A stretch of 64,000 nt of DNA from Bin5 sp965208965 (GCA_965208965.1 OZ242384.1:868001-932000); one strand, 5' to 3'. Positions 9,002 to 18,312 are shown, counted from the first letter of the stretch. Notes: a model not told the origin generated them from the letters alone. Numbers and translations: made by a program.

Positions 9002-11131
9002 TCAGAGCAATAGCCACAGCAGACCGGCGAACAGAGAACTGAGGACGACGGCCAGGGCGATGGCAAGCCACAACCTCACTGCGCTAATGCTCTCCATGTG
9101 GTTCGTCAGCCGCTGCGGCGGATCTGTCAGCCCAAGCAGCCACACCCGCTGCGGGGACGCGTCATCGGGCAGTTCGCCCATCATGATCTGCACAGTGCTG
9201 TCGGAGACAAGCCGCCGCCAGCGGCCCGCTTCCAACCGGTGCTGGGCCGCTCGCAGAGACTGACGGATCTCCAGCGCGGCGGCTTCGGCGCGATTCAACG
9301 CGGTTGCAGACGCGGTTTCGTCCTCAACTGCGGCAGCCTCTCTGTCTAGGGAAGCTGCCATACTGTGCCATTGGTCTCCGACTGGTCGAAAGTCCACATC
9401 GATCGCCTGTGTGATCCGCTGCCACAAGAGTTGGGTCTCCTGCCGCGTCTCCTGCTCCGTCGTCAGCAAAACGTTGCGCAGCAGCGCCCAGTCAGGCAAT
9501 TGGGGCGTATTCTGGGCCAGAAGCCGACGTTTGGCAGCGTCGAGTTGGTCCAGTTGGATGAGAAACCCGTTCGCTTCCACGGTCAGTGCTGCATTGGCCG
9601 CCCCGGAAGCTGACCAGGAGTTCAGCAGAGTGTTCAGGGCGCCCTCGCCGTCAACCCGCCTCTGGAAGATGGGGCGCGCCAGGGCACTTATGGACATGTC
9701 ATTCTGGTTCACTGTAACCGTAATCTGCCAATTGGCAAAAAGTGTGCGGTACTCCGGTCGGGGCAAGGTCTCCCCGGTCAGAAACTCTTCACCTACCAGC
9801 TTCACAGCGGCGTCTTCATTGCCATCCTGCAACTGTTGCAGTACTTCGTGCAGCAGGATGGCCCGGCGTTCATCTTCCAGGGTGGCCGGATCGACGACAT
9901 CGGCGGGCAGACGAGCCAGCCTTTCGGTTAACAGCAGGGCCTGGGGCCAGTTTTCCTGCAAGCGGGCCGTCCGCAACTGCTGCTGCAGGCCCTGCGCCAC
10001 CCAGCTTTGCAGTTCCGTGCGGGTTGGCCCTTGCGGCGTAGCCGGGAGAGCCTTTTCAGCCTCCGCCACCATAAGCGCGACGTAGACGCTATCGACGGAG
10101 CCATCTGCGGCAATTGCGCGCTTGCGATAGAGCGCTGCCAGCCGGTAACGCACTGCGGCAAGAACAGTGTCGGGCCGGGCGCGTTCTTCGCCCAACTGCA
10201 GCGCTTGCGTGTAGGCGGCCAGGGCTTGTTCATAGAAGCGGTCGCGAGACGCGGTGCGGAGAGCAGGGGCTTGTTGCAGTTGCGCGTACAGATCGCCCAG
10301 CCGCTGCATGGATTCCAGATCGTTTTGGGCGCGTACGGCGTTCTGGGCGACTTGAATCTCCTGAATCCATTGCGGATGCAACGCCTGGAAGTGGACGTCT
10401 GTCGTGGGCGGGCGCTCCTCGCGCAGCCATTCCAACTGGCTGGCGCGCATTTTCCAACCGCGCGGGGAAATCTGCAGCCAACTGTTCGAGGGGGCCAGCC
10501 ACTGGTCCAGACCGGCAAAATCGATCGTTACACGCCAACCACTGATGTCACTGGGCCATGAGGCCAGCTCAGATATTGGGTAATGGAAGTCGAAGGTCTG
10601 CGTTGCGGTAAGGGGCAGTTCGTAGCTCAGTGTGAGCCGCCGGCGGGCGTCTGCGTCAAACCCTGCCTGAACGCTCTGCCCCACCGATTGACCGGCGGAT
10701 TGGAGGGCGAGAGGCTGTCCATCGAGGGTCACGGTGATGTTGCGGGGCAGGGGACGCCCGGCGGCGGCTGCGCTTGCGGGCTGCACGACGAGCAGAGTCG
10801 CTGAAATGGTCTCGTCTTCCTCATTGTGCAGGCGGTAGGAGGCTTCGATTTGCAGTATGAGCGAGCGGCCGTCAGCGGTTGCAACGCGAACGTCCAGCGT
10901 GTGGGTAAGGAGAACCAACGAAGTCTCAAGGGCAGGTTGCAGGAGAAGATGGGAGGCAACAGCAGATTCCGATTGGAGTCGGTGTTCAGGGAAGCGGTTC
11001 TCAGGCGGAGGCGCGGCCAACAGTGGGTCGCGGGCGTGAGACAGGGAAATTGCACAACAGAAGATACAAAGTAAAAACCGACAAAGAAAAGTTGCGATCT
11101 TAGGGCACTCTTGATATGATGTCATGCGCAT
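9002..11131 (-). CDS. Secreted or membrane-anchored protein of unknown function with TPR-like middle region
   Basis: About 709 residues from the ATG at 11131 (an alternative ATG lies at 11125). Longer upstream frames run into the divergent promoter region. The N-terminus has a signal sequence ending near SLSHARDP. A beta-rich region with a conserved-looking FDFHYPISEL follows. The middle is helical and TPR-like, with repeated YEQALAAYTQALQLGEE-type segments. A coiled region comes next, and a single C-terminal membrane helix (SAVRLWLAIALAVVLSSL) ends the protein. The topology is therefore outside with a C-terminal anchor. It lies 110 bp upstream of the TgpA gene on the same strand and may be co-transcribed with it. 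No family was recognised. Confidence 0.65.
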   Translation of the reverse strand: MRMTSYQECPKIATFLCRFLLCIFCCAISLSHARDPLLAAPPPENRFPEHRLQSESAVASHLLLQPALETSLVLLTHTLDVRVATADGRSLILQIEASYRLHNEEDETISATLLVVQPASAAAAGRPLPRNITVTLDGQPLALQSAGQSVGQSVQAGFDADARRRLTLSYELPLTATQTFDFHYPISELASWPSDISGWRVTIDFAGLDQWLAPSNSWLQISPRGWKMRASQLEWLREERPPTTDVHFQALHPQWIQEIQVAQNAVRAQNDLESMQRLGDLYAQLQQAPALRTASRDRFYEQALAAYTQALQLGEERARPDTVLAAVRYRLAALYRKRAIAADGSVDSVYVALMVAEAEKALPATPQGPTRTELQSWVAQGLQQQLRTARLQENWPQALLLTERLARLPADVVDPATLEDERRAILLHEVLQQLQDGNEDAAVKLVGEEFLTGETLPRPEYRTLFANWQITVTVNQNDMSISALARPIFQRRVDGEGALNTLLNSWSASGAANAALTVEANGFLIQLDQLDAAKRRLLAQNTPQLPDWALLRNVLLTTEQETRQETQLLWQRITQAIDVDFRPVGDQWHSMAASLDREAAAVEDETASATALNRAEAAALEIRQSLRAAQHRLEAGRWRRLVSDSTVQIMMGELPDDASPQRVWLLGLTDPPQRLTNHMESISAVRLWLAIALAVVLSSLFAGLLWLLL

Positions 11132-11210
11132 AAATGGATTCACCCCTTGGTCGAGCAGGGTGATTGCATGTCGAGATCTCGCACTTCTGTTGGGCGCAGT
11201 CAGAGTGCAT

Positions 11211-11513
11211 ATGGTACGTCTGTTGATGCAGTGGGACATCAAAATGGGCCATGAACAACCCTATTTTGAGTTTGTCATGCGCGAATATGCACCGGGCCTC
11301 ATGCGGTTGGGAATCAACCCCGCCGAAGTCTGGTATACCATCTATGGAAACGGCCCGCAAATGCTAACGATTGGCGAAGTCTCTGATCTGGAACGGCTCC
11401 GGGCTGTACTGCAGAGCGAGACCTGGGAGAATTTGCACAGAAGATTATTGAGGCACGTTACAAACTACAATCAGAGGGTTGTAGAGGACAATAGCCGCAC
11501 TTTTCAACTATAG
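11211..11513 (+). CDS. Small NIPSNAP-like alpha/beta-barrel protein
   Basis: A 100-residue protein from ATG 11211, where the conserved-looking sequence begins (MVRLLMQWDIK). The frame extends further upstream but would then overlap the divergent gene's start. The pattern is a beta strand, then GHEQPYFEFVMREYAP, then a Leu/Ile-rich strand, WYTIYGNGPQ, a second strand and the helix RLLRHVTNYNQ. This is typical of small ferredoxin-like dimeric barrel (NIPSNAP/ABM-like) proteins. No catalytic residue can be assigned and the role is unknown. The 79 bp between this gene and the divergent secreted-protein gene must hold both promoters. Confidence 0.6.
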   Translation: MVRLLMQWDIKMGHEQPYFEFVMREYAPGLMRLGINPAEVWYTIYGNGPQMLTIGEVSDLERLRAVLQSETWENLHRRLLRHVTNYNQRVVEDNSRTFQL

Positions 11514-11580
11514 GTAAGGGATTTGTTCGCCACGCCCATCCGGGCGGGCAGTTGCCGGCGGATAATAATGGAGACAATTC

Positions 11581-12051
11581 ATGGCACTTTACGTTCGAAA
11601 ATTGGAGGAGGAAGAATGGGAAGAGTTAGAGCGCGTCATCCAGAATATGGAGAATGACGTTTCGATTCAACGCCTGATGATCATCCTCCTGTCTGCTCAG
11701 GGCCATAAGGTCCAGGAAATCAGCCGCGAAGTCGATCTGCATCCGATCAATGTGCGGAAGTGGATCCATCGCTACAATAGCCATGGCCTCGATGGTTTGC
11801 GCAGCGGAAAATCGCCCGGCCGCCCTCCTGTGTTTACGGCGGCGCAACGGCAGGCGATCGTAGAAATCGCCTCTGCCGATCCGATCTCACTGAAACTGCC
11901 ATTCAGTCAGTGGTCGCTGCAGCGGTTGCGCAAACACCTGATCGACGAAGAAGTCGTAGACCAAATCTCCGTGGAAACTATCCGTCAGATTTTGCGAGCA
12001 CATGGAATTCAACCTCGTCTGATGGGTAGCCAGCACAAGGGTGAACGCTAA
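11581..12051 (+). CDS. Stand-alone IS630-type helix-turn-helix protein (transposase N-terminal domain without catalytic domain)
   Basis: 156 residues with a good ribosome-binding site (GGAGA, 8 bp before ATG). It contains the winged helix-turn-helix DNA-binding domain of IS630/Tc1-like transposases: a first HTH around GHKVQEISREVDLHPINVRKW, the GLDGLRSGKSPGRPP hinge, then the second helical domain with SQWSLQRLRKHLI and SVETIRQILRAHGI. IS630 transposases normally continue with a DDE catalytic domain. Here the frame stops about 10 residues after the second HTH and no DDE remnant was seen in the next 100 bp. It is either an IS relic or a domesticated DNA-binding regulator. The clean start and intact frame favour the latter a little. 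Confidence 0.7.
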   Translation: MALYVRKLEEEEWEELERVIQNMENDVSIQRLMIILLSAQGHKVQEISREVDLHPINVRKWIHRYNSHGLDGLRSGKSPGRPPVFTAAQRQAIVEIASADPISLKLPFSQWSLQRLRKHLIDEEVVDQISVETIRQILRAHGIQPRLMGSQHKGER

Positions 12052-12088
12052 AGGACGCGCGAGGAAACCCGGCGCAATTCAGGAAACT

Positions 12089-12118
12089 CTGATCTGTGGT
12101 TCTCGGTGCCGAGATCAG
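12089..12118. terminator. Putative hairpin between convergent genes
   Basis: A compound stem: outer CTGAT/ATCAG and inner CTCGG-TG-CCGAG, with a bulge on the left arm. It sits between the HTH gene (plus strand, ending 12051) and the nucleotide-sugar dehydrogenase (minus strand, ending 12150). No T-tract is present on either side, so the terminator call is tentative. Confidence 0.35.
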
Positions 12119-12149
12119 CGGTTCGTGAAGCAGAGTGGATGGTGGTGTC

Positions 12150-13430
12150 TCACGGGCCGCGCTTCACCATGAAGCGTGTATCGACCAGAATAGCCGCGCC
12201 GTGCGCGATCGATGACCAGTCGTAAACACTGTGGGCTGTGGCGATCACCACACAGTCGGCTTTCTGAACCTCTTCTTCAAGTTCGGTGACCGCGGTAAGA
12301 GGAACTCCCATTTTCGCCAGAGACAGAATGTATGGGTCGTGGTACCTGACCTGCGCGCCCTTTTGGAGTAGGCGTTGCAGGATATCGACTGCCGGCGACT
12401 CGCGCGCATCGGCGACGTCGGGCTTATAGGCGGCGCCCAGTACCAGGACGCGGCTGCCTCTCACAGCCTTGCCGGCATCGTTGAGCGCATCCTGCACCTT
12501 CTGCACCCAGTAGCGCGGCATTTCGGCATTGATCTGACCGGCCAGCTCGATGAAGCGGGCAGTAGCATTGATCGACCTCATTTTCCAGGCAAGAAAATGG
12601 GGGTCGACGGGAATACAAGGGCCTCCAACCCCTGGCCCCGGAGTGAACCTGGTAAAACCGAAAGGTTTGGTTGCGGCCGCCTCCAGTACCTCCCAGCAGT
12701 CCAACCCCAATCTGTCGCACATCAGCAGCAGTTCATTGACTAAAGAGATGTTGATGAAGCGATAGGTGTTTTCGAACAGTTTGGCCATCTCCGCGGCGGA
12801 CGGCGAGGAGACGGGCACAAGCGTTTCGAAGACCTGTCCGTAGTAGGCGTGCACTGCAGCAAGGCAGTTTTCGGTCACGCCGGCTACGATCTTGGGCGTA
12901 GTCTTGATGGTCCAGTCGGTGCGTCCGGGGTCTACGCGCTCGGGCGAAAAGGCGACATAGAACTGCTCTCCCACGCGCCATCCGTGCGGCTGGGCGGCGG
13001 CTTCGAGGAGGGGCAGCAGCAGTTCGGTTGTGGTGCCGGGGTAGGAGGTGGACTCGAGGACAACGACCAGGCCCGGATGCAGATGGCGGGCGATCTCCCC
13101 GCCGCAGGCGAGAATGGAGGAAACGTCCGGCTGCCCCATACGGTCGAGCGGTGTGGGCAGGCAGATTGAAACCGCATCGCACTGGCTGAGAGTGGCGTAG
13201 TCTTCGGTCGCGCGCAGACGGGACGCCTGGGCGGTCAAGTCGGCGTCGGCAACGTCGGCGATGTAGGAGCGCCCCTCACGGAGGGCTTCGATCTTGGTCG
13301 GGTCCAGGTCGATGCCGACGACTTCGTATCCGGATGCGGCCAGAGCGACGGCCAGAGGCAGGCCTACGTAGCCGAGCCCGACGACGGCGACGCGCGCGTT
13401 ACGGTTGTGAAAACGATCGAACACTGTCAA
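12150..13430 (-). CDS. Nucleotide-sugar dehydrogenase (UDP-glucose/UDP-ManNAc dehydrogenase family)
   Basis: 426 residues. It is an NAD-dependent 4-electron dehydrogenase that converts a UDP- or GDP-sugar to the uronic acid for polysaccharide synthesis. The N-terminal Rossmann motif is VVGLGYVGLPLAVAL. The central helix region carries AAATKPFGFTRFTPGPGVGG followed by PCIPVDPHFL; the catalytic Cys is the C of GGPCIPVDP. The C-terminal domain has VLVLGAAYKPDVADARESPA. The GGPCIPVDPxFL form is more typical of the WbpA/WecC/TviB subgroup (UDP-HexNAc substrates) than of Ugd. No other polysaccharide gene is in the window. Confidence 0.92.
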   Translation of the reverse strand: MTVFDRFHNRNARVAVVGLGYVGLPLAVALAASGYEVVGIDLDPTKIEALREGRSYIADVADADLTAQASRLRATEDYATLSQCDAVSICLPTPLDRMGQPDVSSILACGGEIARHLHPGLVVVLESTSYPGTTTELLLPLLEAAAQPHGWRVGEQFYVAFSPERVDPGRTDWTIKTTPKIVAGVTENCLAAVHAYYGQVFETLVPVSSPSAAEMAKLFENTYRFINISLVNELLLMCDRLGLDCWEVLEAAATKPFGFTRFTPGPGVGGPCIPVDPHFLAWKMRSINATARFIELAGQINAEMPRYWVQKVQDALNDAGKAVRGSRVLVLGAAYKPDVADARESPAVDILQRLLQKGAQVRYHDPYILSLAKMGVPLTAVTELEEEVQKADCVVIATAHSVYDWSSIAHGAAILVDTRFMVKRGP

Positions 13431-13489
13431 CGCGCTCCTTGCGGGCAGGGGATCCTTGGCAGGGGGTCACTGGCAGCAGTCCGGCGCGG

Positions 13490-14581
13490 TTACGCGGACG
13501 CGGGGAACTTCTCCCGGTATACGTTCCAGTGTTCCTGGAAGACGGCGGGAGCGACGGTGTAGAGCATTTCCAGCACGAGCTGGCCGAGGCGGCGAATCTC
13601 CCACTGGGCGGCTTTGTCGACGGCGCGCAGCCAGAGGAAGTGGCTCCAGGCGGCGAAGTTCATGCTGGTGACGATGCGGGTCTCGGCGGCGTTGGGCAGG
13701 AGAAAACGGGCGTCCTCTTTGCGAATTCCCATCTCCCGTAACTCCTGATAGGTTTGCTGGAGGTAGTCCCAGGCTTCACTCAGTTTAGCCTGGGCTTCTT
13801 CACTTCCTTGAATGGCCGGGGGAACAACCGCGCTCCACTCGCCTTTATCTAATCCCACGTACCTCTGGCTCTCCTGACTGAAGCTGGCCAAGCGGTGGCG
13901 CACCAACTGGTGGGTACAGGCACGGCTGATCCCTTCGAAGAAAAATGTGGCCGAGCCATGGTGGAGTTGGGCGTCGGCGTCGTCGATGCCGGGCTGGGTG
14001 AAGGCGAGGAGCGTCACCCGCAGAGAGCCTTCTTCACGCGGGTGCAAGCATGACAGATCTAGATTGCGATTGGGCATGGATGGCAGCGGCGAAACGGCAG
14101 GAGATTCTGGAGCCTGCGCGCCGTTGCCGCTTGGGATGTCGGCGGCAAATTCGGCGTAGACCTTGGGCGCGATCGCTTGCAGAAACGGCATCGCTTGCAG
14201 ACCGATCCCGCGGCGGAAGAAGTCCAGCCAGACGCGTGTGTTGGCGCTGACAAGCCAGCTGCCGTCGGCTTCCTGCGTCACTTCGCAGTGGCGGTTGAGC
14301 ATACGCCAGCGGAGCGGATCTTCGCTGTTGCGGACCCGAACCGTGGCCACGATGTGCTCGATGATGTCCTCGTGCCCTTCCTTGACGCGGTTGATGATAA
14401 ACCGCGGCGCGGTACCCATGCGGTGGGTACTGCGATAGCAGACGCGGCCGGCATACTCGATGATGTTTTCGGGGTAAGTACTGGCGCCGTTCCAGATCGT
14501 CGCCAGATCGCTCATTTCGAGCAGGTCGGCGGGATCGAGGGCTGGATTGGCTTGGGAGTAGGCGACGAGTTCTATGTTCAT
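13490..14581 (-). CDS. thyX: Flavin-dependent thymidylate synthase ThyX, long form
   Basis: Makes dTMP from dUMP using FAD, NADPH and methylene-tetrahydrofolate. The ThyX signature RHRLASFSQESQRY lies near residue 228, preceded by EGISRACTHQLV. The C-terminal conserved helix around NAAETRIVTSMNFAAWSHFL is present. Start taken at MNIELVAYSQ; a start 11 codons upstream is possible. At ~363 residues it is much longer than the usual 220-250. The first block (GRVCYRS, KEGHEDIIEH) is separated from the RHR motif by about 120 residues, including an NTRVWLDFFRRG segment and a Pro/Ser-rich stretch. It follows livF by 200 bp on the same strand. No ThyA is in the window. Confidence 0.93.
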   Translation of the reverse strand: MNIELVAYSQANPALDPADLLEMSDLATIWNGASTYPENIIEYAGRVCYRSTHRMGTAPRFIINRVKEGHEDIIEHIVATVRVRNSEDPLRWRMLNRHCEVTQEADGSWLVSANTRVWLDFFRRGIGLQAMPFLQAIAPKVYAEFAADIPSGNGAQAPESPAVSPLPSMPNRNLDLSCLHPREEGSLRVTLLAFTQPGIDDADAQLHHGSATFFFEGISRACTHQLVRHRLASFSQESQRYVGLDKGEWSAVVPPAIQGSEEAQAKLSEAWDYLQQTYQELREMGIRKEDARFLLPNAAETRIVTSMNFAAWSHFLWLRAVDKAAQWEIRRLGQLVLEMLYTVAPAVFQEHWNVYREKFPASA

Positions 14582-14781
14582 GATGTTTGTGGACTCTATA
14601 TAGGGGATACTCACACTGCAAGAAATGTTAGAACGGTAGCTGTTTCCTTCAAACCCTCATGACTTGACGTAGACAACGAACTGACTACGTATCCCCCACC
14701 CTCAAGAATCGGACAGTCAACGGTAGGCACTTCGTAGATTGAATGCCCCGCATACATTGAACTTCACAGATCTTTGGCGTC

Positions 14782-15504
14782 TCAATGACCCCCCAAAAAA
14801 GCCCGGCGGACATCGCGGTTGTCGAGGAGGGCCTGGGCTTCGCCTTCGTAGGCGTTGCGGCCCAGTTCGAGGACGTAGCCGCGGTGGCTGGCTTCGAGGC
14901 CCTGGCGGGCGTTCTGCTCGATCATGAGGACGGTGAGGCCGATCTCACTGTTGAGGCGGCGGATGTTCTCGAAGATCATGCGGGTGATCAGTGGGGAGAG
15001 GCCAGCGCTGGGCTCGTCCATCATCACAATTTTGGGTTCGAGCATGAGGGCGCGGCCGATCTCGAGCATACGCTGCTCACCGCCGGACATGGTGCCGGCC
15101 ATCTGGCTGCGCCGCTCCGCCAGGCGCGGGAACAGCTCGAAGATGTACTGGATGCGCTGGCGGGTGCGCGCCTGGTCATCTTCGAGATACATGCCCATCT
15201 CCAGGTTTTCCATAACCGTCATCTGCGGGAAGACGCTGCGAAGCTGAGGGACGATGGAGATGCCGGCGCTGAGGACATCCTGGGGGCGGGCGTTGGTGAT
15301 CTCCTGCCCGTCGAAGTGGACGGCGCCGAGGCGCACGCTGACGAAGCCGTAGATCGCTTTGAAGACGGTCGATTTGCCGGCGCCGTTGGGGCCGATGACG
15401 CAGACGATCTCGCCGGGATGCACGACGAGCGAGACGCCCTTCAGGATATCGAAGTCCTGATAGCCGGCATAGATGTCTTCGACGGTGAGGAGAGGGGCAG
15501 ACAT
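14782..15504 (-). CDS. livF: Branched-chain amino acid ABC transporter ATP-binding protein LivF
   Basis: 240 residues, last gene of a livKHMGF operon. Walker A GPNGAGKST, signature MSGGEQRMLEIGRALM, Walker B PKIVMMDEPSAGLSP. The AGYQDFDILKGVSL beginning and the length without the LivG extension identify LivF over LivG. It couples ATP hydrolysis to import of branched-chain amino acids, or other ligands of the family such as amides or urea, through LivHM. The gap to livG upstream is 67 bp. Confidence 0.92.
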   Translation of the reverse strand: MSAPLLTVEDIYAGYQDFDILKGVSLVVHPGEIVCVIGPNGAGKSTVFKAIYGFVSVRLGAVHFDGQEITNARPQDVLSAGISIVPQLRSVFPQMTVMENLEMGMYLEDDQARTRQRIQYIFELFPRLAERRSQMAGTMSGGEQRMLEIGRALMLEPKIVMMDEPSAGLSPLITRMIFENIRRLNSEIGLTVLMIEQNARQGLEASHRGYVLELGRNAYEGEAQALLDNRDVRRAFLGGH

Positions 15505-15571
15505 TGGACAGTGGTCAGTGGTTGGTAGTCAGTAACTTCGGAGACATGTGAATGGACGAAGGATACCGGAT

Positions 15572-16348
15572 TCAGGCTCCGAAATAGGCGTCGATGACGG
15601 CTTCGTTTTGCAGGATTTCCTGGGGGGTGCCTTCGGCCAGCTTTTCGCCGTGATTGAGTACGTAGACCCGGCTGCAGAGATCAGCGATGAAGTTGATGTT
15701 GTGTTCGATCAGGAGGAAGGTCTTCCCCTGGGCGTTGAGTGTGCGGATGCGATCCTTGATGGTTTCGATCAGGGTTGGATTGACGCCGGAGGTGGCTTCG
15801 TCCAGAAGCAGAATATCGGGGTCGGGCATCAGGGCCATGCCGATCTCCAGCAGGCGGCGCTGGCCGCCGGACAGGTGGCCTGCCTCTTCTTCAGCCAGCT
15901 GCTCGATCTGGAGGAAGTCGAGCAGCTGATGGGCGCGGTGGGCGGTATTGGCAGGACTGGGCCGCAGCATCCTCCAGAGAGATGTATCCCGCCACTGGTG
16001 ACTGATCAGCATATTTCTAAGAACGGTCATTTTTCGATAGACGCGCACAGATTGGAAGGTGCGCGTCAGCCCCATTCTGGCGACCTGATAGGGGCGCGCG
16101 CCTGTCACGTCGCGGCCCTTGAAAAACACCTGGCCGCTGTCGATCTTCTGTAAACGACTCAAGCAGTCAAAGAGGGTTGTTTTGCCGCTGCCATTGGGCC
16201 CGATCAGGCCGACGATTTCGCCGGGGTAGACTGCGAAATCCACATTGTTGACGGCAGCCAGGCCGCCAAAGTATTTGGAAACGGTATGCCCCTGCAGCAG
16301 GGGCTGTCGGTCAGAGGTCATGGTCGCGGTTTGCTGCTGGTTGCGCAT
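15572..16348 (-). CDS. livG: Branched-chain amino acid ABC transporter ATP-binding protein LivG
   Basis: 258 residues. Walker A is GPNGSGKTT, the signature is LSGGQRRLLEIGMALM and Walker B is PDILLLDEATSGVNP. The LivG-specific insertion MGLTRTFQSVRVYRKMTVL is present, as is the C-terminal LAEGTPQEILQNEAVIDAYFG typical of LivG. Walker B reads DEATSGVNP where DEPxAGLNP is common. The second ATP-binding subunit of the importer; the start at 16348 leaves 15 bp to livM. A start at 16321 (MTSDRQ) is also possible. Confidence 0.92.
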   Translation of the reverse strand: MRNQQQTATMTSDRQPLLQGHTVSKYFGGLAAVNNVDFAVYPGEIVGLIGPNGSGKTTLFDCLSRLQKIDSGQVFFKGRDVTGARPYQVARMGLTRTFQSVRVYRKMTVLRNMLISHQWRDTSLWRMLRPSPANTAHRAHQLLDFLQIEQLAEEEAGHLSGGQRRLLEIGMALMPDPDILLLDEATSGVNPTLIETIKDRIRTLNAQGKTFLLIEHNINFIADLCSRVYVLNHGEKLAEGTPQEILQNEAVIDAYFGA

Positions 16349-16363
16349 CCTTTGCAGTAGCCA

Positions 16364-17422
16364 CTACTTGCTCCTGCCGACGCGTCTGAGTAGCCGCCCG
16401 AGCGATGTGCCGCTGCGGTCTCCCAACGTGCCGAGGATACCCTCCGGCATGAACAGCACAATCACAACCAGAAGCACGCCAAGCGCCAGAAGATGGCTGT
16501 CGAATAGGTTGGCCCAGAGGAGATTCTGCAGGAAGTAGATGACGACAGCGCCGATGGGCGGGCCCCAGACCGTGCCGAGGCCCCCCAGCATCGACATCAT
16601 CACCATCTCGACGGTGCGCGCTTCGACAAAGACGACATCGGGATCGATATAGGTATACTGCCAGGCCCAGAACCCGCCGACGATACCGGTGAAAAAAGCG
16701 GCGATCATGAAGGCGGCGATCTTGTGGAGCGTGGTGTTGATGCCGCGCATTTCCGCGCCGATTTCGTCCTCGCGGATGGCGATGAGGCTCTGCCCGAACT
16801 CGCTGCGCTGGATCCACCAGATCAACGAAACGACCAGGCCCATGACGGCTAACATCAGGTAGTAGTCGCCCAATCGATTGAGGAGCGGCGGCAGGTTCAG
16901 GCCGACGCCGCCGCCGGTGACCGGGCGCAGCACGCGGGCGATTTCGCGCATCGCCACCAAGGTGCCGAGCATGGCGATGGAAAAGTATGGTCCTTTAAGA
17001 CGCAGTGTTGGCAGGCCGATCAGGAGAGCGAAGAGTGCTGCGGCAACCCCGCTAGCCGGCAGGGCCTGCCAGAAGCCCCACTCCGGGGAGATCAGGAGAG
17101 GGCTGCCGGTCACGAGGATACCCATGATATAGGCGCCGATGCCGAAAAAGACGGCATGGCCGAAGTCGACGTAGCCGGTCATGCCGCCGATCAGATTCCA
17201 GTTGGAGGCCAGGGTCACCAGCACAAAAACCTGGCTGCCGACGAACAGGGCGGCGCTGGAGACGCCTGTGTACGGGTACAGAGCCAGCAGGAGCAGTAAC
17301 AGCAGCCAGAGCACCAACCCGGTCCAACCGGCGAGGAGCGAGTGCACAGGAGCGAGGAATGGGAGGGAAGTTTTTTTCTTCGCTCTCTCCTCGCTCTTAT
17401 TTCCGGGTGGGGCGGTTCCCAT
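16364..17422 (-). CDS. livM: Branched-chain amino acid ABC transporter permease LivM
   Basis: 352 residues from the ATG at 17422, which overlaps the livH stop by one base (TGATG), indicating translational coupling. The frame stays open well upstream across livH, so the start rests on this coupling and on family length. About ten membrane helices are present. The family motif TGYVDFGHAVFFGIGAYIMG is visible, and the EAA-like loop GQSLIAIREDEIGAEMRGIN is the contact site for the ATPases. The first ~20 residues are charged and cytoplasmic. Confidence 0.9.
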   Translation of the reverse strand: MGTAPPGNKSEERAKKKTSLPFLAPVHSLLAGWTGLVLWLLLLLLLALYPYTGVSSAALFVGSQVFVLVTLASNWNLIGGMTGYVDFGHAVFFGIGAYIMGILVTGSPLLISPEWGFWQALPASGVAAALFALLIGLPTLRLKGPYFSIAMLGTLVAMREIARVLRPVTGGGVGLNLPPLLNRLGDYYLMLAVMGLVVSLIWWIQRSEFGQSLIAIREDEIGAEMRGINTTLHKIAAFMIAAFFTGIVGGFWAWQYTYIDPDVVFVEARTVEMVMMSMLGGLGTVWGPPIGAVVIYFLQNLLWANLFDSHLLALGVLLVVIVLFMPEGILGTLGDRSGTSLGRLLRRVGRSK

Positions 17423-18312
17423 CACTCGGCCTCCGCGTCGATCGGGCGCAGACCGCCCATCAGCCCCTGGGGCCGCACCACCAGGATCAGGACCAGGAGG
17501 ATAAAGCTGGTGGCGACACCCAGATTTGTGCCGATGCCTGGCACATAGGTGGAGACGAAGATTTCGGTGATCCCGAGGACCATGCCGCCCATCAGCGCGC
17601 CGGGGATACGTCCCAGACCGCCAAGGGCGGTGATTGTGACCGCCTTCAAGGTGAAGGGCGGGCCCATGAAGGGGAAGATCGCCTGCGTGGGGCTGAGCAT
17701 GGCGCCGGCGGCGGCGGTCAGGGCGATGCAGATACCGGCCGTAATGGCGTAGACGCGGTTGATGTCGACGCCGACGATGCGGGCGGCCGTCTTGTTCTGG
17801 GCTGCGGCGCGGATCGACTTGCCGAGGCGGGTACGCTGCAGGAAAAGGTGCAGGCAGACCATGATCAACATAGCTGCACCGAAGATGATTGTCTTGACGA
17901 TTGGGAAGGTGACTCCCGCCAGCTGCACGGAGCCGTTGTAGGCTACGGCCACATTGCGCGGGTCCGACGTGAACTGGATTTTGAAGAGATTGGCAAGTGC
18001 GATCGAGACGCCGAAGGTGACGAGCAGAGTCATCAGATGGGGGCGCTCGACGATGCGGTTGATCAGAACGATCTGCAGCAGATAGCCGACCAGGAACATG
18101 AGGGGCAGAATCAGCACCAACGAAGCGAAGGGGTCCATTCCGAAAAGGCGAAAGAGACCCCACGCCATGTAGGCGCCGATCATGAGGAATTCACCGTGCG
18201 CCAGGTTGATCACGCCCATGACGCCCCAGATCACGGAGAACCCCAGTACCATGACCGCGTAGAAACCGCCGAGCAGCAGCCCACTGACTAGAGCCTGCAA
18301 AAGTTGGTCCAT
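17422..18312 (-). CDS. livH: Branched-chain amino acid ABC transporter permease LivH
   Basis: 296 residues starting at MDQLLQALVSGLLLGGFYA, the usual LivH N-terminus. An in-frame extension to 18372 is not family-like. About eight membrane helices; the motifs GVMGVINLAHGEFLMIGAYM and the cytoplasmic loop LGKSIRAAAQNKTAARIVGV are typical. It pairs with LivM to form the translocation pore. The livK stop to livH start distance is ~120 bp. Confidence 0.92.
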   Translation of the reverse strand: MDQLLQALVSGLLLGGFYAVMVLGFSVIWGVMGVINLAHGEFLMIGAYMAWGLFRLFGMDPFASLVLILPLMFLVGYLLQIVLINRIVERPHLMTLLVTFGVSIALANLFKIQFTSDPRNVAVAYNGSVQLAGVTFPIVKTIIFGAAMLIMVCLHLFLQRTRLGKSIRAAAQNKTAARIVGVDINRVYAITAGICIALTAAAGAMLSPTQAIFPFMGPPFTLKAVTITALGGLGRIPGALMGGMVLGITEIFVSTYVPGIGTNLGVATSFILLVLILVVRPQGLMGGLRPIDAEAE

